Positions 1 to 12,015 of a stretch of DNA of 64,000 nucleotides are shown one piece after another. This DNA is from Pyricularia pennisetigena. Lineage: Eukaryota; Ascomycota; Sordariomycetes; Magnaporthales; Pyriculariaceae. The DNA lies in NCBI RefSeq assembly GCF_004337985.1, contig NC_043744.1, positions 2,516,408-2,580,407 on the forward strand, in the 5' to 3' direction. The translations under genes were made by a program, and so were the position numbers. Within the stretch, counting starts at the first letter, position 1; each line of letters opens with the position of its first letter. The notes beneath the pieces are model-generated. The model worked only from the letters and a program-made list of their open reading frames with translations, made no database searches and had not been told where the DNA came from.

Positions 1-2947
1 GTGCACACGAACTCAAGACAATGCGACTCTGTGATAGGGCGTACTTGTGATTGTTTTATGCAGCTCCTGGCCAATGCTTGTTCAACTTTTTTTTTTTTTT
101 TTCATTTTTGAGCTTGTTTCTCTCCGTTCATCTCGTTCAAGATCTCCGTCAGCTACAAGCTTAGTCCCTTCATTTCACAGCCTGCTGCCTTGGTGAAGTA
201 TCAGTGACCGGAAGAATACCGCGTTCGACAGGGTTATTTCTTCTCCCCTTTGCCAATTTGGCATCGAAACCGTGAGTAGAAACCTACGTGCAGCCGATTT
301 CGTAAGCGGCGCGCGGCGTGGTTAAGACTTGATTGGTTTGTAATTGGCCGCCTCACTTTGCTTTTTCTAGCAGTTTTTCCCAACCTGGGCGACTTACACC
401 ACCCTCTTTTTCTCTCTCTCTCTCGTCTTCGTCACGTACCTTCCCGTGATGCACCCCTCAATCACTGCAAATGCATGTGCTCTTTTTGGAATAATTCATC
501 TAAGAAACGAGACCAGTTTACCATTACCAACAGCAAACCAGGCACATTTATTGACGGATTTCCATGCAAGCAAAATAGAATGACCAATCCCAGCTGTACA
601 TAAAGCTGTTGCCGGCTAGGATACATTCCGGCAGGCAAAAAGCCCAGGATCCGTTTGAATGGAACCTCTCTGGAATGTTTCGATTGCCGGCCGGGTTCTA
701 GATAAAATGGTAAGCAACCCTCCACTACCCGCGTGTGTTGGTTCACCGGTATCTGTTTATCTCGTCTTCGCATCACGAGCGCCATAGTTTTCGGGCGCGT
801 CCAAAGTCCGCCCTGCTGTCGATCTTTGTTTCATTCGAGGCGAGGAGAGATCTAGAAATATCGCCACTTCCAAGTGTTGTTGGTCATGGTTTACCGTGAG
901 GGGGAGACTGCTCAGGATTGTCGTTTCGGCAGTAAAAAGCAGCCCGATTCTGCAAGTGAGGTTGCCTTAACCTCGCAGCTACGGAGTATATTTTAGCGGT
1001 TTTGACAGCTTGTCAACTAACTACCATGTAGAAAGCACAACTGCCGGCTCAAGCTGTTCATGGGGATTCGGGCGACGAAATCGCGACTTCGACCTATGTG
1101 CCTTTGCGTACTTCTTGCCATTATATGTGGTGCTCTAGTTTGCCCGCAGGCGAGCAGTGAAATGTGAGCTAAGGCTGGCAGGCAGTAACCTAAAACAATA
1201 CTTGACGATCTGTCAAAAATATATCTATCGCCTGGCATTGTCAAAAGCCGAATGCTGATGGCACTTGGGTTGCTGGCCAAGACTACTGCGTAAGCAGCTC
1301 TGCTAAGTTACGGACTATACGCCGCACTCCATACATGGGATAGGGATTTGCGACTCCAGAGCCACATCCGACTACTTACGGAAAGTCAGACACTTTTTTT
1401 CACTGTACACAAAGAATATACAAAGCAAGGCAAGGATCTACAAAAGACCTTGCCAACAAAACCGGGAATACCCTGAAATCTGACCAGGCTCTCCCCGATC
1501 TTATGCCTCGCCCAAATCGCCCTACCACCTCAAGAGTGGTTTCCCCACCCAAAGTCCAATATGTGATTAAAGAAAGCTGCCCAAAGAAGAAGCACATGCC
1601 CCAAACCTTACTCAACCTTGATATTTCTTTTGCCCCTCGAAGCATAGGATCACCTCCAATTGCAGAAGAAGAAGAAAAAAAAAACCCAAAAAGTACAAAA
1701 CGACCCTCCATGTCATGAATATGCCCGCGCATTGCCGCCCAACGACACACCGCTCGCCAAGACGGCGAAACCACCCCAGACCGCTTTGCCTGGCCCGCGT
1801 GCCACGAACCCNNNNNNNNNNNNNNNNNNNNNNNNNNNNNNNNNNNNNNNNNNNNNNNNNNNNNNNNNNNNCCCCCCCCCTCTCAACTCAGTTTCCACTA
1901 CCCTTCCCTAGACAAAGGGCAGTTTGATTTGCAGCTTGGTGGCTTGTAGATGTTATACTCGTTAAGAGGTTGGGAGGCCCAACTCCGTGTCTGCATGCAG
2001 TCGTGAAAGAGATGCGGGTTAGTCGTGCCGAAATCCGGATTGTGCAGAAAGAAACAATAAAAATATTACCGCCAACAACATGCTCAATAAAACGAAAATG
2101 GGAACATGCATACTCCGTTATGCAAGATGGTCAAGCATTGCTGCCTATCCCCCGCTCTCTCACGCCTTCAGCATTACAATGACGAAAAAGGACATCGACG
2201 TAGGGGGTTCACGATTAGGTGGGAGTTCATGTTTTAGATAAACTGCGTTTCTCGAGTTCGTTCCGTAAAAACCCACCCCTGGGCCTTGCGATTCCTCCGC
2301 CAGGCCACTAGACTAATGCCACGCCAATGGGGGAGAAGAAGAAAAAAGAAACACTGGCAGAGCATGCCTCCGAAAAAAACACAAGATCGTACCATCCCGG
2401 TACATCCAGTAAAAGAAAAAGAAATGAAGGACAAGTCCACCAAGCCCAACAAACATGAAAGATTAACGCCTTGCTGTGTGCCTATTCACAATAGCATTTA
2501 TTCCGTTTTTGCCTTGCCGTTAGAGAAAAAAAAGAGATAGAGAGAGAGAGAGAGAGAATCCCAGATGAACCACAGTCAAATAATGAAGGAGCAGAGATCC
2601 ACCAGTAAGGGTATATTCGGCCCCACCAAGTCGTCATTTGGGGCCGTAAAGAGAAAACGTATGGGTTCTGGGAGTGGGTGAGCTGAGGTATTTGTGAGTT
2701 GGAGCTCTTAGCGATTATGTGCTAGAACTCTGCCCGTGCAGTGTATGTTGTGACAAAGGAAATGAATCTGCCGGATAGTAGTCGCCAACCTGGATATGAG
2801 GTGGAAGGCATTTGGGGGGCTCGACCTCGTGGTTATAGGTAGAGGGAGCAAATAGTGGTAGTGGCCAGCATTTGCAGTAACTAGGGCTGCCTCGGTGTGG
2901 TACATGGACCTATAGAATAGAGCAATGGGTGAATCCAATCTGTCCAC
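1..2947. other. Intergenic, no supported gene
   Basis: No reading frame here shows a recognisable domain or a convincing exon structure. The stretch holds a T16 run (87-102), a short CT repeat (about 410-424), a GA repeat (about 2539-2557) and a 60-base N gap (1812-1871) that ends against a run of C. A 107-codon ATG frame on the minus strand (462-785) has no recognisable content and is not called as a gene. Confidence 0.6.
1812..1871. other. Assembly gap (60 N)
   Basis: Sixty unresolved bases lie between a C-rich left flank and a run of about ten C on the right. No gene model crosses it. Confidence 0.99.
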
Positions 2948-4497
2948 CTAGTCGCTCTTCCAATGTGCCGCCGGCTCATCTTCGCCCAGGTACAGTTCGA
3001 GAGAGTACATGAGCATCGTGGCACCGACGTTGACCCAGCGCCAGGGATTTCCGCCGATGTCGCCGGCTGTGAGAGTCCAACCAATATCGCTGTCCGCAGC
3101 TACCGTGAAGTGTTGTAACAGCAAACTTGTGTAGACGGCGATCAGTATTGAGGGTGAGAACCAGGACAGCACGCTCAGAAGCTTGGTCGCCCCATCTGAC
3201 GAATCCCCGTAGAGTTCCGGGTCCGTCATCAGCGCGTGGGCTCCAGAGTCGCGAATTGCGGGTATTATACGCGTGGCGCAGTAGAAGACGGTGGTGCGGT
3301 ACGTCAGCGAGATGATGACCGAGGGCGTGACGGTCTGGAACGCCGCGTAGAGGAAGGTAAACGAGACGTTGAAGGCCTCTGGCAGGCTGGCCAACATCTG
3401 CCGCAGGGTCGACCAAGATGCCATGATAAAGGGCGGTAATGGTGGGAATTCGGGTTGTTGAGCAGCCTGGGCAGCCGCCAAAGCCTCTGCGGCCGCAGGG
3501 TCCGAGGGCATATAGTCGGTGAAAATCTGGTAGACACAGAGAACAACATATGCAAACAGAAGTGCGGACTCGATCGGATTGCCCCGCCCACTACCAATGC
3601 CGTATGCGCCCAAAAACACGACCGAGGTGATGGTAACACCAATCAGAGTGGCGTCAATGTTGTTGATTTGTGGAAACTTCATAATCCTCCACAAGAAATA
3701 GGCGGCACTCGTCAGGATAGAGCTCGATATAACCAAGAGGACGATCTGGAGAGGACATATATTAATTAGTATCTTGTGAGGGCTTGCTAAAGACGATATC
3801 CCAGGCTACGAGGTCCGATACATACCACCCAAGTGTCACTGCGGCCACGGTTCACCAGCCACCTCGTCATCTGGCCGGCGGCCTGGATGACCAGGACGGT
3901 GCAAAAGCCTTCACATAGCTGGAAAAGAGGGCTCGAGTAGCTCAGGCCCCTGTCCCAACTGCCCAGCCACATCGACTCCAAAACCCCCTTGGATCCAAAA
4001 AACCAGTCGTGCCAGTTCGTCGCGGCGGGCGCGGCAGGTTGGGCCACAGTCTCGTGGCCGAACCATGCGCGTCTGACCCAATCTCCAGATCCGTGGCCGT
4101 GGCTTTGCGCCGCGTCTAGCAGGGCCTCGTCAACTGAGAAGCGGTTCAAGGACCAGATGAGCAGTGCGGGGATGACGACCCATTGCGACAGCCGTATTAA
4201 CTCGGTGAGGGCGCGTCGGAATCGCGACTTGTCTGGCGTCGCGAGCTTGGCTGCCGAAAAGAAGAGGTAGAAAATAAACAGGGATAAGCTGTATGCCAAG
4301 CCGGCATCGCGACCGCCGACGTCGAAGCAGATGGGTATCGAGAGCACGATGCTCAGGAGAAAGATGATGCTAAACAGCGCTTGGAATAGCCACAACATGG
4401 CGGGCGAATGCTTTTTTTCTTTGCTGAGTGCGTAGCTACCGTACGCTGGGCCGCGCGCCGTTGAGGGCAGAGCTGACCGCGCGCGCAGCAGCAGCAA
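2948..4497 (-). CDS. ICE2: ICE2-like ER membrane protein
   Basis: Two exons: 3826-4497 and 2948-3745. The intron has a GTATGT donor, a CTAAT-type branch site and a CTCTCCAG acceptor, joined in phase 0. The product is about 490 residues, close to yeast Ice2. It is polytopic, with roughly eight to ten hydrophobic segments. The N-terminal hydrophobic stretch containing LSIPICFDVGG resembles the conserved start of the ICE2 family, and this is the main basis for the call. Family members sit in the endoplasmic reticulum and act in cortical ER inheritance, ER membrane growth and ER-lipid droplet contact. The start is uncertain: ATG at 4497 gives a basic 33-residue leader, while ATG at 4398 begins directly at the first membrane segment and looks more like the family. 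Confidence 0.85.
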
Positions 4498-5676
4498 AGC
4501 GACAGCTTTTTGTGGTGGATATAGCTCCTCTGGGGCTTTAGAGGGTCCCGCCGGGGATGGGAGTTCGTCGCCGAGTCACGAGTGTCGTCGAGCTGGACGG
4601 AAGCTTTGCTCGGTGTAGTTAGTGGGCGGACGAAGGATCGTTTGTCCTAGCGGTGGTGAGTGACAAGTGACAAGGCGTCCAAACAGTCCGGAGCTACTAT
4701 GCAAGCTCGGGTCGTTGGTAAGCGAGCAGGCAAGACTGTCTTGGGTGACCGCCGGTTTGATAATTTGTCTTTAAGATCTAGTTCGGGCGAGCGTGGGTGG
4801 TGGGTGGGTTGTAGATGTGGACCGTGGGACCGCTATCGAGGCGGTCAAGGCCCGGGCGCCGATGGAGTTGATCGTTGGGTGGGCGTGCGAATAAGTAATG
4901 AGCGACAACGTTGTTGGAGATAGAGCTAGTTAGTGGCGTCCCGAAAAAGCTCCATCGGACCGCTCTTCTGATCTTCACCGTAAGGCTCGTTGAATGCCCT
5001 GGACGAGTTGTCTGGGATGTACTTAGCAAATGCACAACTGCAAGCTGGCAGATTACAGCTGGACCAGCTAAGGTAGGTAGGTAGGTAGGTGCCGTTGTAC
5101 ATACAGTATGCGTGTGCGTGCCTACCTGGTCTGGCGCATGCGGTGGGGATCAAGGGTGTGTGTTATGGTGTGGTTCAAGCTGCACCAGAGCTGCAGTGGA
5201 TTTGTGGTTAATGTGGCCTGTGCCGAGCACGTGCTTGCTTGTAGGTGTTGGCTAAAAGGGTGGTATCTTGCAGTCTTGGCTTGTAAAATCTTCATGTGTC
5301 AAAACCCCCATCTAGGTACGCAATGCGGGTGGATTCGGGTTTTTTTGATGTGCATAAATGCAACAGCACAAAGTGACCAATTTGGGTTTGGTCGGTAAGC
5401 AAGTATACCTGATGCACAAATACATAACGTACGAAGTAGTAATTCGACTAATAGATGTGTGGCCGAACTGTTGAGATATGACGTGAAATATTGCACAACC
5501 AAGTACTATGTAATGACTGATGGTCGGATGGTTGGAGATGAACTTGAGGCGTTCCGTCAGAGTTTACAGTCATGGTTTGGGGCCTACGTGTATATTTTTA
5601 CGACCGTCCAATTTTTTTCGTCTTTTTTTTTTTTTTTTTTCTTTTTGGAGTAACACAGAAAAAGAGCACCTTCTAA

Positions 5677-5713
<37 letters not shown>

Positions 5714-6931
5714 GCGTTAATGAGGACAATTTAAAATGACAATGTCGGGCCGCCTGTAACCTTGTCGCGTGCTCCACGCTTGTCGAACGCAGGCACCATG
5801 ACCTAACGTACCTGTTCAGGTTTGGAAGCCGGACCCCTGCAAATGTAGGAAAGACCATCGTCATTTTAGAGTAAAGAACAAGACACCAACGGAAGAAAAC
5901 AAAACAAGAGAGCCAATCGTTCATCTTTCTTCCCACGTCCACAGATACGGAGCACACGACATATGGAAACCTTTGCCGCCGGGCCCTGGACGGCGCGGCC
6001 CCTAGAGGACGCGAGACTAAATAAGGATGGATGCATGCACGCGTTATTGTGTTGGTTCGTCTCGCTCTGTGCCCCCCAAATGGATGGTTGGTGCTGACAA
6101 CGGAAAGTTTGTTCGTTTTCATACATTCAACCACGTCTTTTGTGATGCTAGTGGCTGATTTCCCCATTCATTACAACTCTCTTTAGGTGCACTCCATCCT
6201 GGACGCCCACGCAAAATTCCTTGAAAGATGGAACTCTCAACTTCAGCAGAGACCCGTATTCGCCGGTTACTTTATAGTTCGTTACACCCCAGTGCCGCGA
6301 TGCGGACCGTGACGGGCATAGGTAGGATATCGGTACCAATAATTGATTGACTCGATATGACATGAATTATCCTTGTGTCAAACAACAAGTAGTTGGTGAA
6401 TGTCCTATTGTGTTTCCTTTCTACCATTTGGATGTAGCATCCGCTACTTCACCTCTGTTGAGAGACCATCCGAAATGACATAGCAGTATCCATCCTCCCC
6501 TTCAGCTGCCATGATTTGGCCGGCTGAATCCAAGTACATGAGAAAGATTAACCTCATATATTCATATTTCATAAGATCCTTTTGACTTGTCTGCTCGTAA
6601 CCCCCGACGAGAAGATATTGAATTTGAGAGAGAAATATGGCAAATCCGAGAACGCAAGTTCAACGCAGCGACGTAATTGTGTAAGCTTCAGATGACTGAG
6701 CAGTCAATGACGGAGCAATCTTGTCACAGCTTGTTACTCAGTGTGGTCGTGCAAGACAACAGAGATTATGGTGAGTGAGAACAAAAGCAACACAAGAATC
6801 TGAGATCGAAAAAGAGAGATGAAGAGACAGAGCGAAGGAAAAAGAAGAGCGACCAAAAACCCTCTGGTGTTATGCCATAGAGCTATGTTGCCTGCTAAAC
6901 AGCTCGGCCACTCGCAAGGACATCCTTCAAC
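4498..6931. other. Intergenic, low-complexity tracts
   Basis: This is the region upstream of the ICE2-like gene and downstream of the 2EXR gene. It contains a GGTA tetranucleotide repeat (5072-5090), T18 (5623-5640) and A33 (5678-5710), the longest homopolymer in the window. No supported gene was seen. Confidence 0.6.
5678..5710. repeat. Poly(A) tract, 33 bases
   Basis: An uninterrupted run of 33 A lies 37 bases after a T18 run at 5623-5640. The spacing and opposite orientation would allow a weak hairpin. It is intergenic. Confidence 0.95.
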
Positions 6932-8488
6932 CTAACGAACAATGAAGACATCGTCCGCGAGCTTGTGTCGGCGTCCCTCCCTCTTGGCCAACGGGTATTG
7001 GTCCCCATCAAGTCTATTAGTGCCGGGTTCCTTGTGCTCGTAGACGGCAACAAATTCAACCTTGGCCAGCTTGATATTCTGGCCGGCATCTTTCTTCCAA
7101 GCGGCGAACCGGCTTAGATGGATCATGATTCTTGGCAATGCAGTTTCCTTCACACGAACCATGACCCTTCGCTGCTTCGTCTTGCCAATGGTGGATTTGG
7201 GCGGTCCCTGATTGTTGATGTCGATGTACATGATCTCGACATTGGGAAAGACGCTGGTGAGTGTCTGCCAGCAGGGAGGAATCCCGCCGCGAGTGGGAGG
7301 CCAAAGCGGTTCGTCTTTGACAATCAGAAAGCGCACGGCGTTGCGGTCCACGGACAAGAACTGTCGACTAATACAGTGCTGGCCACGGCATCCATCGCAA
7401 CAAGGCTCGATATAGATGATATCGATTTCGGGATTCACAGCTTGCTGCTCGCTAATGTCCTGGATGCCGATGTCGGTCAGATCAAAGTTTCCAACCCTTT
7501 CAGGCTATGGGTACCCCTAAGATGGTGGGGTGGGGGTTGTTCAACGTACAAGGTGGCTTATGACAGAATCGAGAGGGTGCTTGATTTTAGCCTTGATTTT
7601 GGGCATGGGATCGACTCTCGGAGCAAGCGGAACGGCCGTCACTGAAGACGTGTAGCGATGGGCCCAGAATTGAGCGTCAGTCAGAGATACCGAGGCTACT
7701 TCCTTGGGAGCAGCTGTGTCAGACTCTTGTGATAGGGCGTTGTCTATGCTGGTCCTCTGAAGGCTTCCCATAGATGGATTGAACCGGGCAAACATCATCC
7801 GGTAGTCTACTTGGTAGACTTCAAAGAACTTGCGCTTGAACACTGCGCGAGATTCCAAGCATACCCACGAAATGCTCGAACCAGCGGGTACCGTAAAATT
7901 AACGGAGATAGACTGCCGATAGTTGGGGAAACCAGGCGTGTTGCGGTTCCGGATATAAACGATCCGTCGCATGTCCATCGGGTCCTCGAGAGCCATCTCC
8001 CAAATGCGTTCTCGAATTTCGGCTGGCAGCAAGTGCCAGACTCTGTTCATCGACGTTGCCGGCTTGGACTGCGTTCGTGCAGAGTAGCGCCTCAGCTGCA
8101 TCAAGGGCTGGACGGTAGCTTTTCTGGGCCTCTTGGCAGGTAGCCGCACAATCCCAGCCTCGACATCGTGGGCAGCCTGAGCATGTTCGCTGCCGGTCGC
8201 CACTGGTCCGAAAGGATCCTCGAGGCCGGAATCTGCCCGTGGTTAGTTTTGATCTGTTTCTCAGTTCGCCTTCAAATCATGCTCACTTGTTGATGTATCA
8301 GCTCCGAACGTGTTACTGCCATGCCATCCTTGGATAATACGAGGACCCGCTCGAAAGAATGGTGCGGTGCTCGCGAACCCTTGAAAATGTGTACGGATGA
8401 GATCTGGGGTCCTTTCTCCCGCTTCTTCTTGGGCTGCACGACTCTTTGGGGCCGGCGTGCTGACCACGATCTCACTGCTCTTGACCAT
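6932..8488 (-). CDS. 2EXR-domain protein
   Basis: Three exons: 8287-8488, 7550-8232 and 6932-7504. Intron 1 has a GTGAGC donor, an ACTAAC branch and a GGGCAG acceptor. Intron 2 is only 45 bp (GTACGT to CCATAG); the earlier CTTAG acceptor would give an in-frame stop. Predicted length is 485 residues. The segment around residue 130, with LLPAEIRERIWEMAL, is the start of the 2EXR domain, an F-box-like fungal family of unknown biochemical role. A conserved SWVCLESRAVFKRKFFEVY-type helix follows about 50 residues later. The start is the ATG at 8488; the frame is open further upstream but without another ATG. A paralogous 2EXR gene lies at 51846. The family is expanded in Pezizomycotina. No function can be assigned. 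Confidence 0.8.
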
Positions 8489-9080
8489 GGTTGGATTTCG
8501 ATATTGGTGGAGGGGAAGGTCACAAAGCGACAGGTGGGAATTATCGAAGCTCAAAGGAGGAAGTTCTGGGTTTGGTGAATCAAAAACTAAAGGAAGCGAG
8601 CGACATCGAGCAAGATGCTCTTTTGATATGTGCGGTGATGAGTTTGTGGGTTCAGAGGACCGAAGGCTGGAGGATGGATAAGCGGGTGGCAGCTTGCTCC
8701 AAAACTTAAGATTTGTAGCCGGCCCTGAAAAATATGCAAATCGAAGGCACTGCTAGTTTGCACTCTTGCTTGCACAATAGCAGTGGAGGTCAGTTCCACT
8801 CGACTGTGGTCAAGGCTTGATTCAGGTTTGTTCAGAAGGTTGAGATTTTGAAGGCTGGAAGAATAAAGCAAGCAGGCACTTGGTTTCCCATGGAGACTAT
8901 GGCCAGCCTATTGTGCCTGTAGCGTACCTTCCTTAAATCAGGTCGGTTTTGTTCGTGTCAGTCCCGCCTCAGATAGCTGTTTATTCTCACTTAAACCAGC
9001 AACATGTTGGGAAAACTACAATGAAATCAAAACTAGTTATCAGTCCACACGTCAGGCCTACACTATAACCTTACAAATGC
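8489..9080. other. Intergenic
   Basis: This stretch separates two minus-strand genes: the 2EXR gene start and the 3' end of the orphan gene at 9081. No supported feature was found. Confidence 0.5.
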
Positions 9081-10334
9081 TTACTCAAAGTCTCCAACAT
9101 CCATAATCTCCCGAAGGTGTTCCACCTGAGCGACCTCCCACCTCGGCAGCTCCTCCCCCCTTGTCCACCCTTCCAGCTGCTGACACTCCGACACTAAGGC
9201 CCTCGACTTTGCACGTAAGTCTCTCGCCATATTCCCGCTCGGCCTCGCCTGTCTTGCCAGGCAAATTGGGTTGACCACCTCGATGAACTCGGCCCACGCC
9301 CTCTCCGCAGCCACGCTGCTGACTGCATTCCGTCGCTTCCTTCCCCTAGTGCCCATGTAGAGAGGGTTGCCGTGCCATGCCACATAGCGATTGATCAGCC
9401 TGACCGTCTTGACGAACTCGCCGCCGCCGACGCCTTCCTCGTTCTCCGTCTTCTTCTGCAGCCACGCCTTTTGAGCCAGCCAGAGCCCCTGATCCGCGTC
9501 GAGGCCGTACATGAGCTTGAAGCTGTCGAGAAGCCATTTTCTTTCCAACGCAGCTCTGCTGCTGCTGCTGCTGCTTCCGTCGCCATGACGGCCATGACCG
9601 TACCTGGTGCTGGTCACATCCAGCGCGAGAAAGGCGGCGTCGTGGCCGAGGTTTCCCCCATGGATCAGCGCGTTGACAAACTGCCGGGTGTGCCATGGCG
9701 TCCGAGCCGGCTCTGTGCCTTGTTGCTCCTCCCGTGGCCTCTGCGCCTGTGTCTTGATGCCGTGGTCGTCCATGGTCCGCCACCGCACGTCCATCCACTG
9801 CAGGATCATCTCGGCGAACATGTCCTTGAGGAAGTCTGAGTCCACGCCGTCGATACGTTCGAGATAGTCGCTGCGCAGCATGATTTGGAGGCGCCTCAGC
9901 ACCGTATCGTTACCGCTATTGTCACCCCCCTTGGCAGCTCTGGGTGGCTGGATCCGCAGCTGGTGGTCTAGCACTGCAGATACAAGATTGCCGGCGGTGT
10001 GGTTGGCCAAAACAAGCTGTTCTGAGATGCTCAGGAGAGCCTGAGGCTGGAGGGCTCCCAGCAGAGCTTGTTTCAGGGGTCCGTCCACAAGAGAAGAAAT
10101 CTGCTCAAACACCTGTGCATGGTCTGCGGTGCTTGGCCGTAGGTGGACCATGATTCCGTGTTGGTTGAGCCCCGTTGGCTGATTTTCGGCCAGCATGTGT
10201 GAGATTACGGCTGGGTCTGTTTCGATAATGCGTTGGCGTTTAGGAACTGTGGCAGCAACATCGGTGGGCGCATTTTGGCTCAAATGTGCTCGCTTTCGAT
10301 CTTGTATCTGTCCACTTCTGGTTTCCATCGTCAT
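9081..10334 (-). CDS. Uncharacterised 417-residue protein
   Basis: A single-exon frame from a genuine ATG at 10334 to the stop at 9081. I do not recognise a family. The N-terminus is basic (KRAHL and PKRQR clusters near residues 14 and 32, compatible with nuclear targeting). The middle is helical. A serine run of about six residues near position 260 is encoded by an AGC-type trinucleotide repeat (about 9553-9571). The C-terminal part is rich in Trp, Arg and Glu, with segments such as WLLDSFKLMYGLDADQG. No signal peptide or membrane segment is evident. Codon use and GC content look like the neighbours, which supports a real gene, but it could be lineage-specific. Confidence 0.65.
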   Translation of the reverse strand: MTMETRSGQIQDRKRAHLSQNAPTDVAATVPKRQRIIETDPAVISHMLAENQPTGLNQHGIMVHLRPSTADHAQVFEQISSLVDGPLKQALLGALQPQALLSISEQLVLANHTAGNLVSAVLDHQLRIQPPRAAKGGDNSGNDTVLRRLQIMLRSDYLERIDGVDSDFLKDMFAEMILQWMDVRWRTMDDHGIKTQAQRPREEQQGTEPARTPWHTRQFVNALIHGGNLGHDAAFLALDVTSTRYGHGRHGDGSSSSSSRAALERKWLLDSFKLMYGLDADQGLWLAQKAWLQKKTENEEGVGGGEFVKTVRLINRYVAWHGNPLYMGTRGRKRRNAVSSVAAERAWAEFIEVVNPICLARQARPSGNMARDLRAKSRALVSECQQLEGWTRGEELPRWEVAQVEHLREIMDVGDFE

Positions 10335-11426
10335 GGCTTGTGTTGTGTTTCTTTCTTTGTCTTTTTTGTTTGTCCGAGCTAAGCAGAACAGATTGCTAGC
10401 ACCTATGATTATTTATTGGTGTTTCTGCTTCAAGAGATTCTGGATTTAAGGTGCGATGGAGGCTTCAGTCCAGGGATATTTTCTCAGGAGACTCGATCCT
10501 ATTTATACAGGATGATAGCATGGGTGTGACAGAGTGTGATCAACCATCGCTCGTCCATTCATTATGGCTTGTTGGGACAGATGGGCTTCTGCGCTGATTC
10601 CTCTCACTCTAGAATCAGTGTCGTACCGTCGCTGAACAACGGCGAGTTGTACTCACGCAGTCTTCAGGTACAGCTTTCTTGGATGTAGTGGACTTGAACC
10701 TCTCCAGATGTGGCGTGCTTGATGCTTGAGGTAAGTAGGACCAACAATATGTCGATAGCTGGTCAGTATGCTTTTCCCCAAAGCCATATAATTCAATCAT
10801 TGCCTTCTTTTTGGTCTGCAACTTTCCCCAGTCTCTGGTTTCTGAGTGACACAGATCAAGTCCTTGCCCGCTGTTACTTGGCTTGCTGCAGTGTGCTGTC
10901 TGATCTGCGTGCGAGATCTGGGCCAACACGAGTAAACTTCCTTGTGACTGATGAATTTGTGCAAGTCAACAACGCGGTTAGCATGTGTAACCCTCAATGC
11001 CTGCTAAGGTATTAGGTTACTCACTGGCAGGAGGTGCCCAAGTCGTGTAACGTGAGTATTGCTTTGGACAAGTGAATTTTGCGTGGTCCTCTGACATCTC
11101 CAAGTAACTGTACCCAAATGGGTGATGGACAAACTCCAGTGTAGTTAGCTTCAAAAGCAGTGCTAGTCTGAACAAGTGAATTCCAAAAAGATGTTCAATG
11201 CACGAGCCCAAGTCATTGTTCAAGAGCAAGCAACTGCGGCAAGGACCATCAAGTCCCAATTATCTAGATCTACGAGAGCTCTGCATTTATCAAATAAATG
11301 CAGCTCAAAGCTTCCAAGTATGCTGCATTGCTACCACGGCTAGCGCCACTAGAAGAAGAATATATAGACAAGAGACTTCATGCTCCCCTTTTACAACTTT
11401 CGAGCTTTCCCAGATTGACCGAGAGC
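10335..11426. other. Intergenic
   Basis: About 1.1 kb between the orphan gene's start and the MFS transporter's 3' end. No frame with recognisable content was seen; it presumably holds the orphan gene's promoter and the transporter's 3' UTR. Confidence 0.5.
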
Positions 11427-11984
11427 TCAGTAGACATACTATCGTAAACAGAGTAAGCACATGCCCATCAGACACATAAAGGAGCTCTCCACTAACCTTG
11501 AAGTATCTATTCTGCAGGTCCGTCTCATCCGACAAGCTACGCTCGTAGCCCTGCTGCTCGTTGGCCGGCGTCGGCGCGTGCTCCTCCCGCCTCGACCTGT
11601 TGCGCGACCACAGCAGCGCGAGTATGCCGAGCAGACACAGGATCTGCAGGCCGACGCAGACCAGCATCATGGCCACGCCGAGCGTGTAGCGCGGCGCCTC
11701 CTCGGCGCGGAAGAAGAAGGGCCCCACAAAGTTGCCCAGGCAGTAGCCGATGATGAGCATGGCGTTGGTCGTGATCTTTTTCGTGTGGCCTGCCGTGTTG
11801 GCCGTCGCCACGGACATGGAGAGCGTCCAGGTCGCGGTGTAGGCAAAGGATATCCAGAGGCAAGCGAGGCGTCCGTAGCGGTTCCATTCTTGGATCAGCC
11901 AAAGGCCCAGGACCCCAGTCAGGAATGGGACCAGGCATACGATCATGACTAAGAGCCGGCAGTTTGGATAGTGTGAGGCGAAGA

Positions 11985-12015
<31 letters not shown>

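Noticed and set aside
462..785. 107-codon minus-strand frame with ATG
   Set aside because: It has no recognisable domain, signal peptide or neighbouring exon. It is expected by chance in non-coding DNA of this size.
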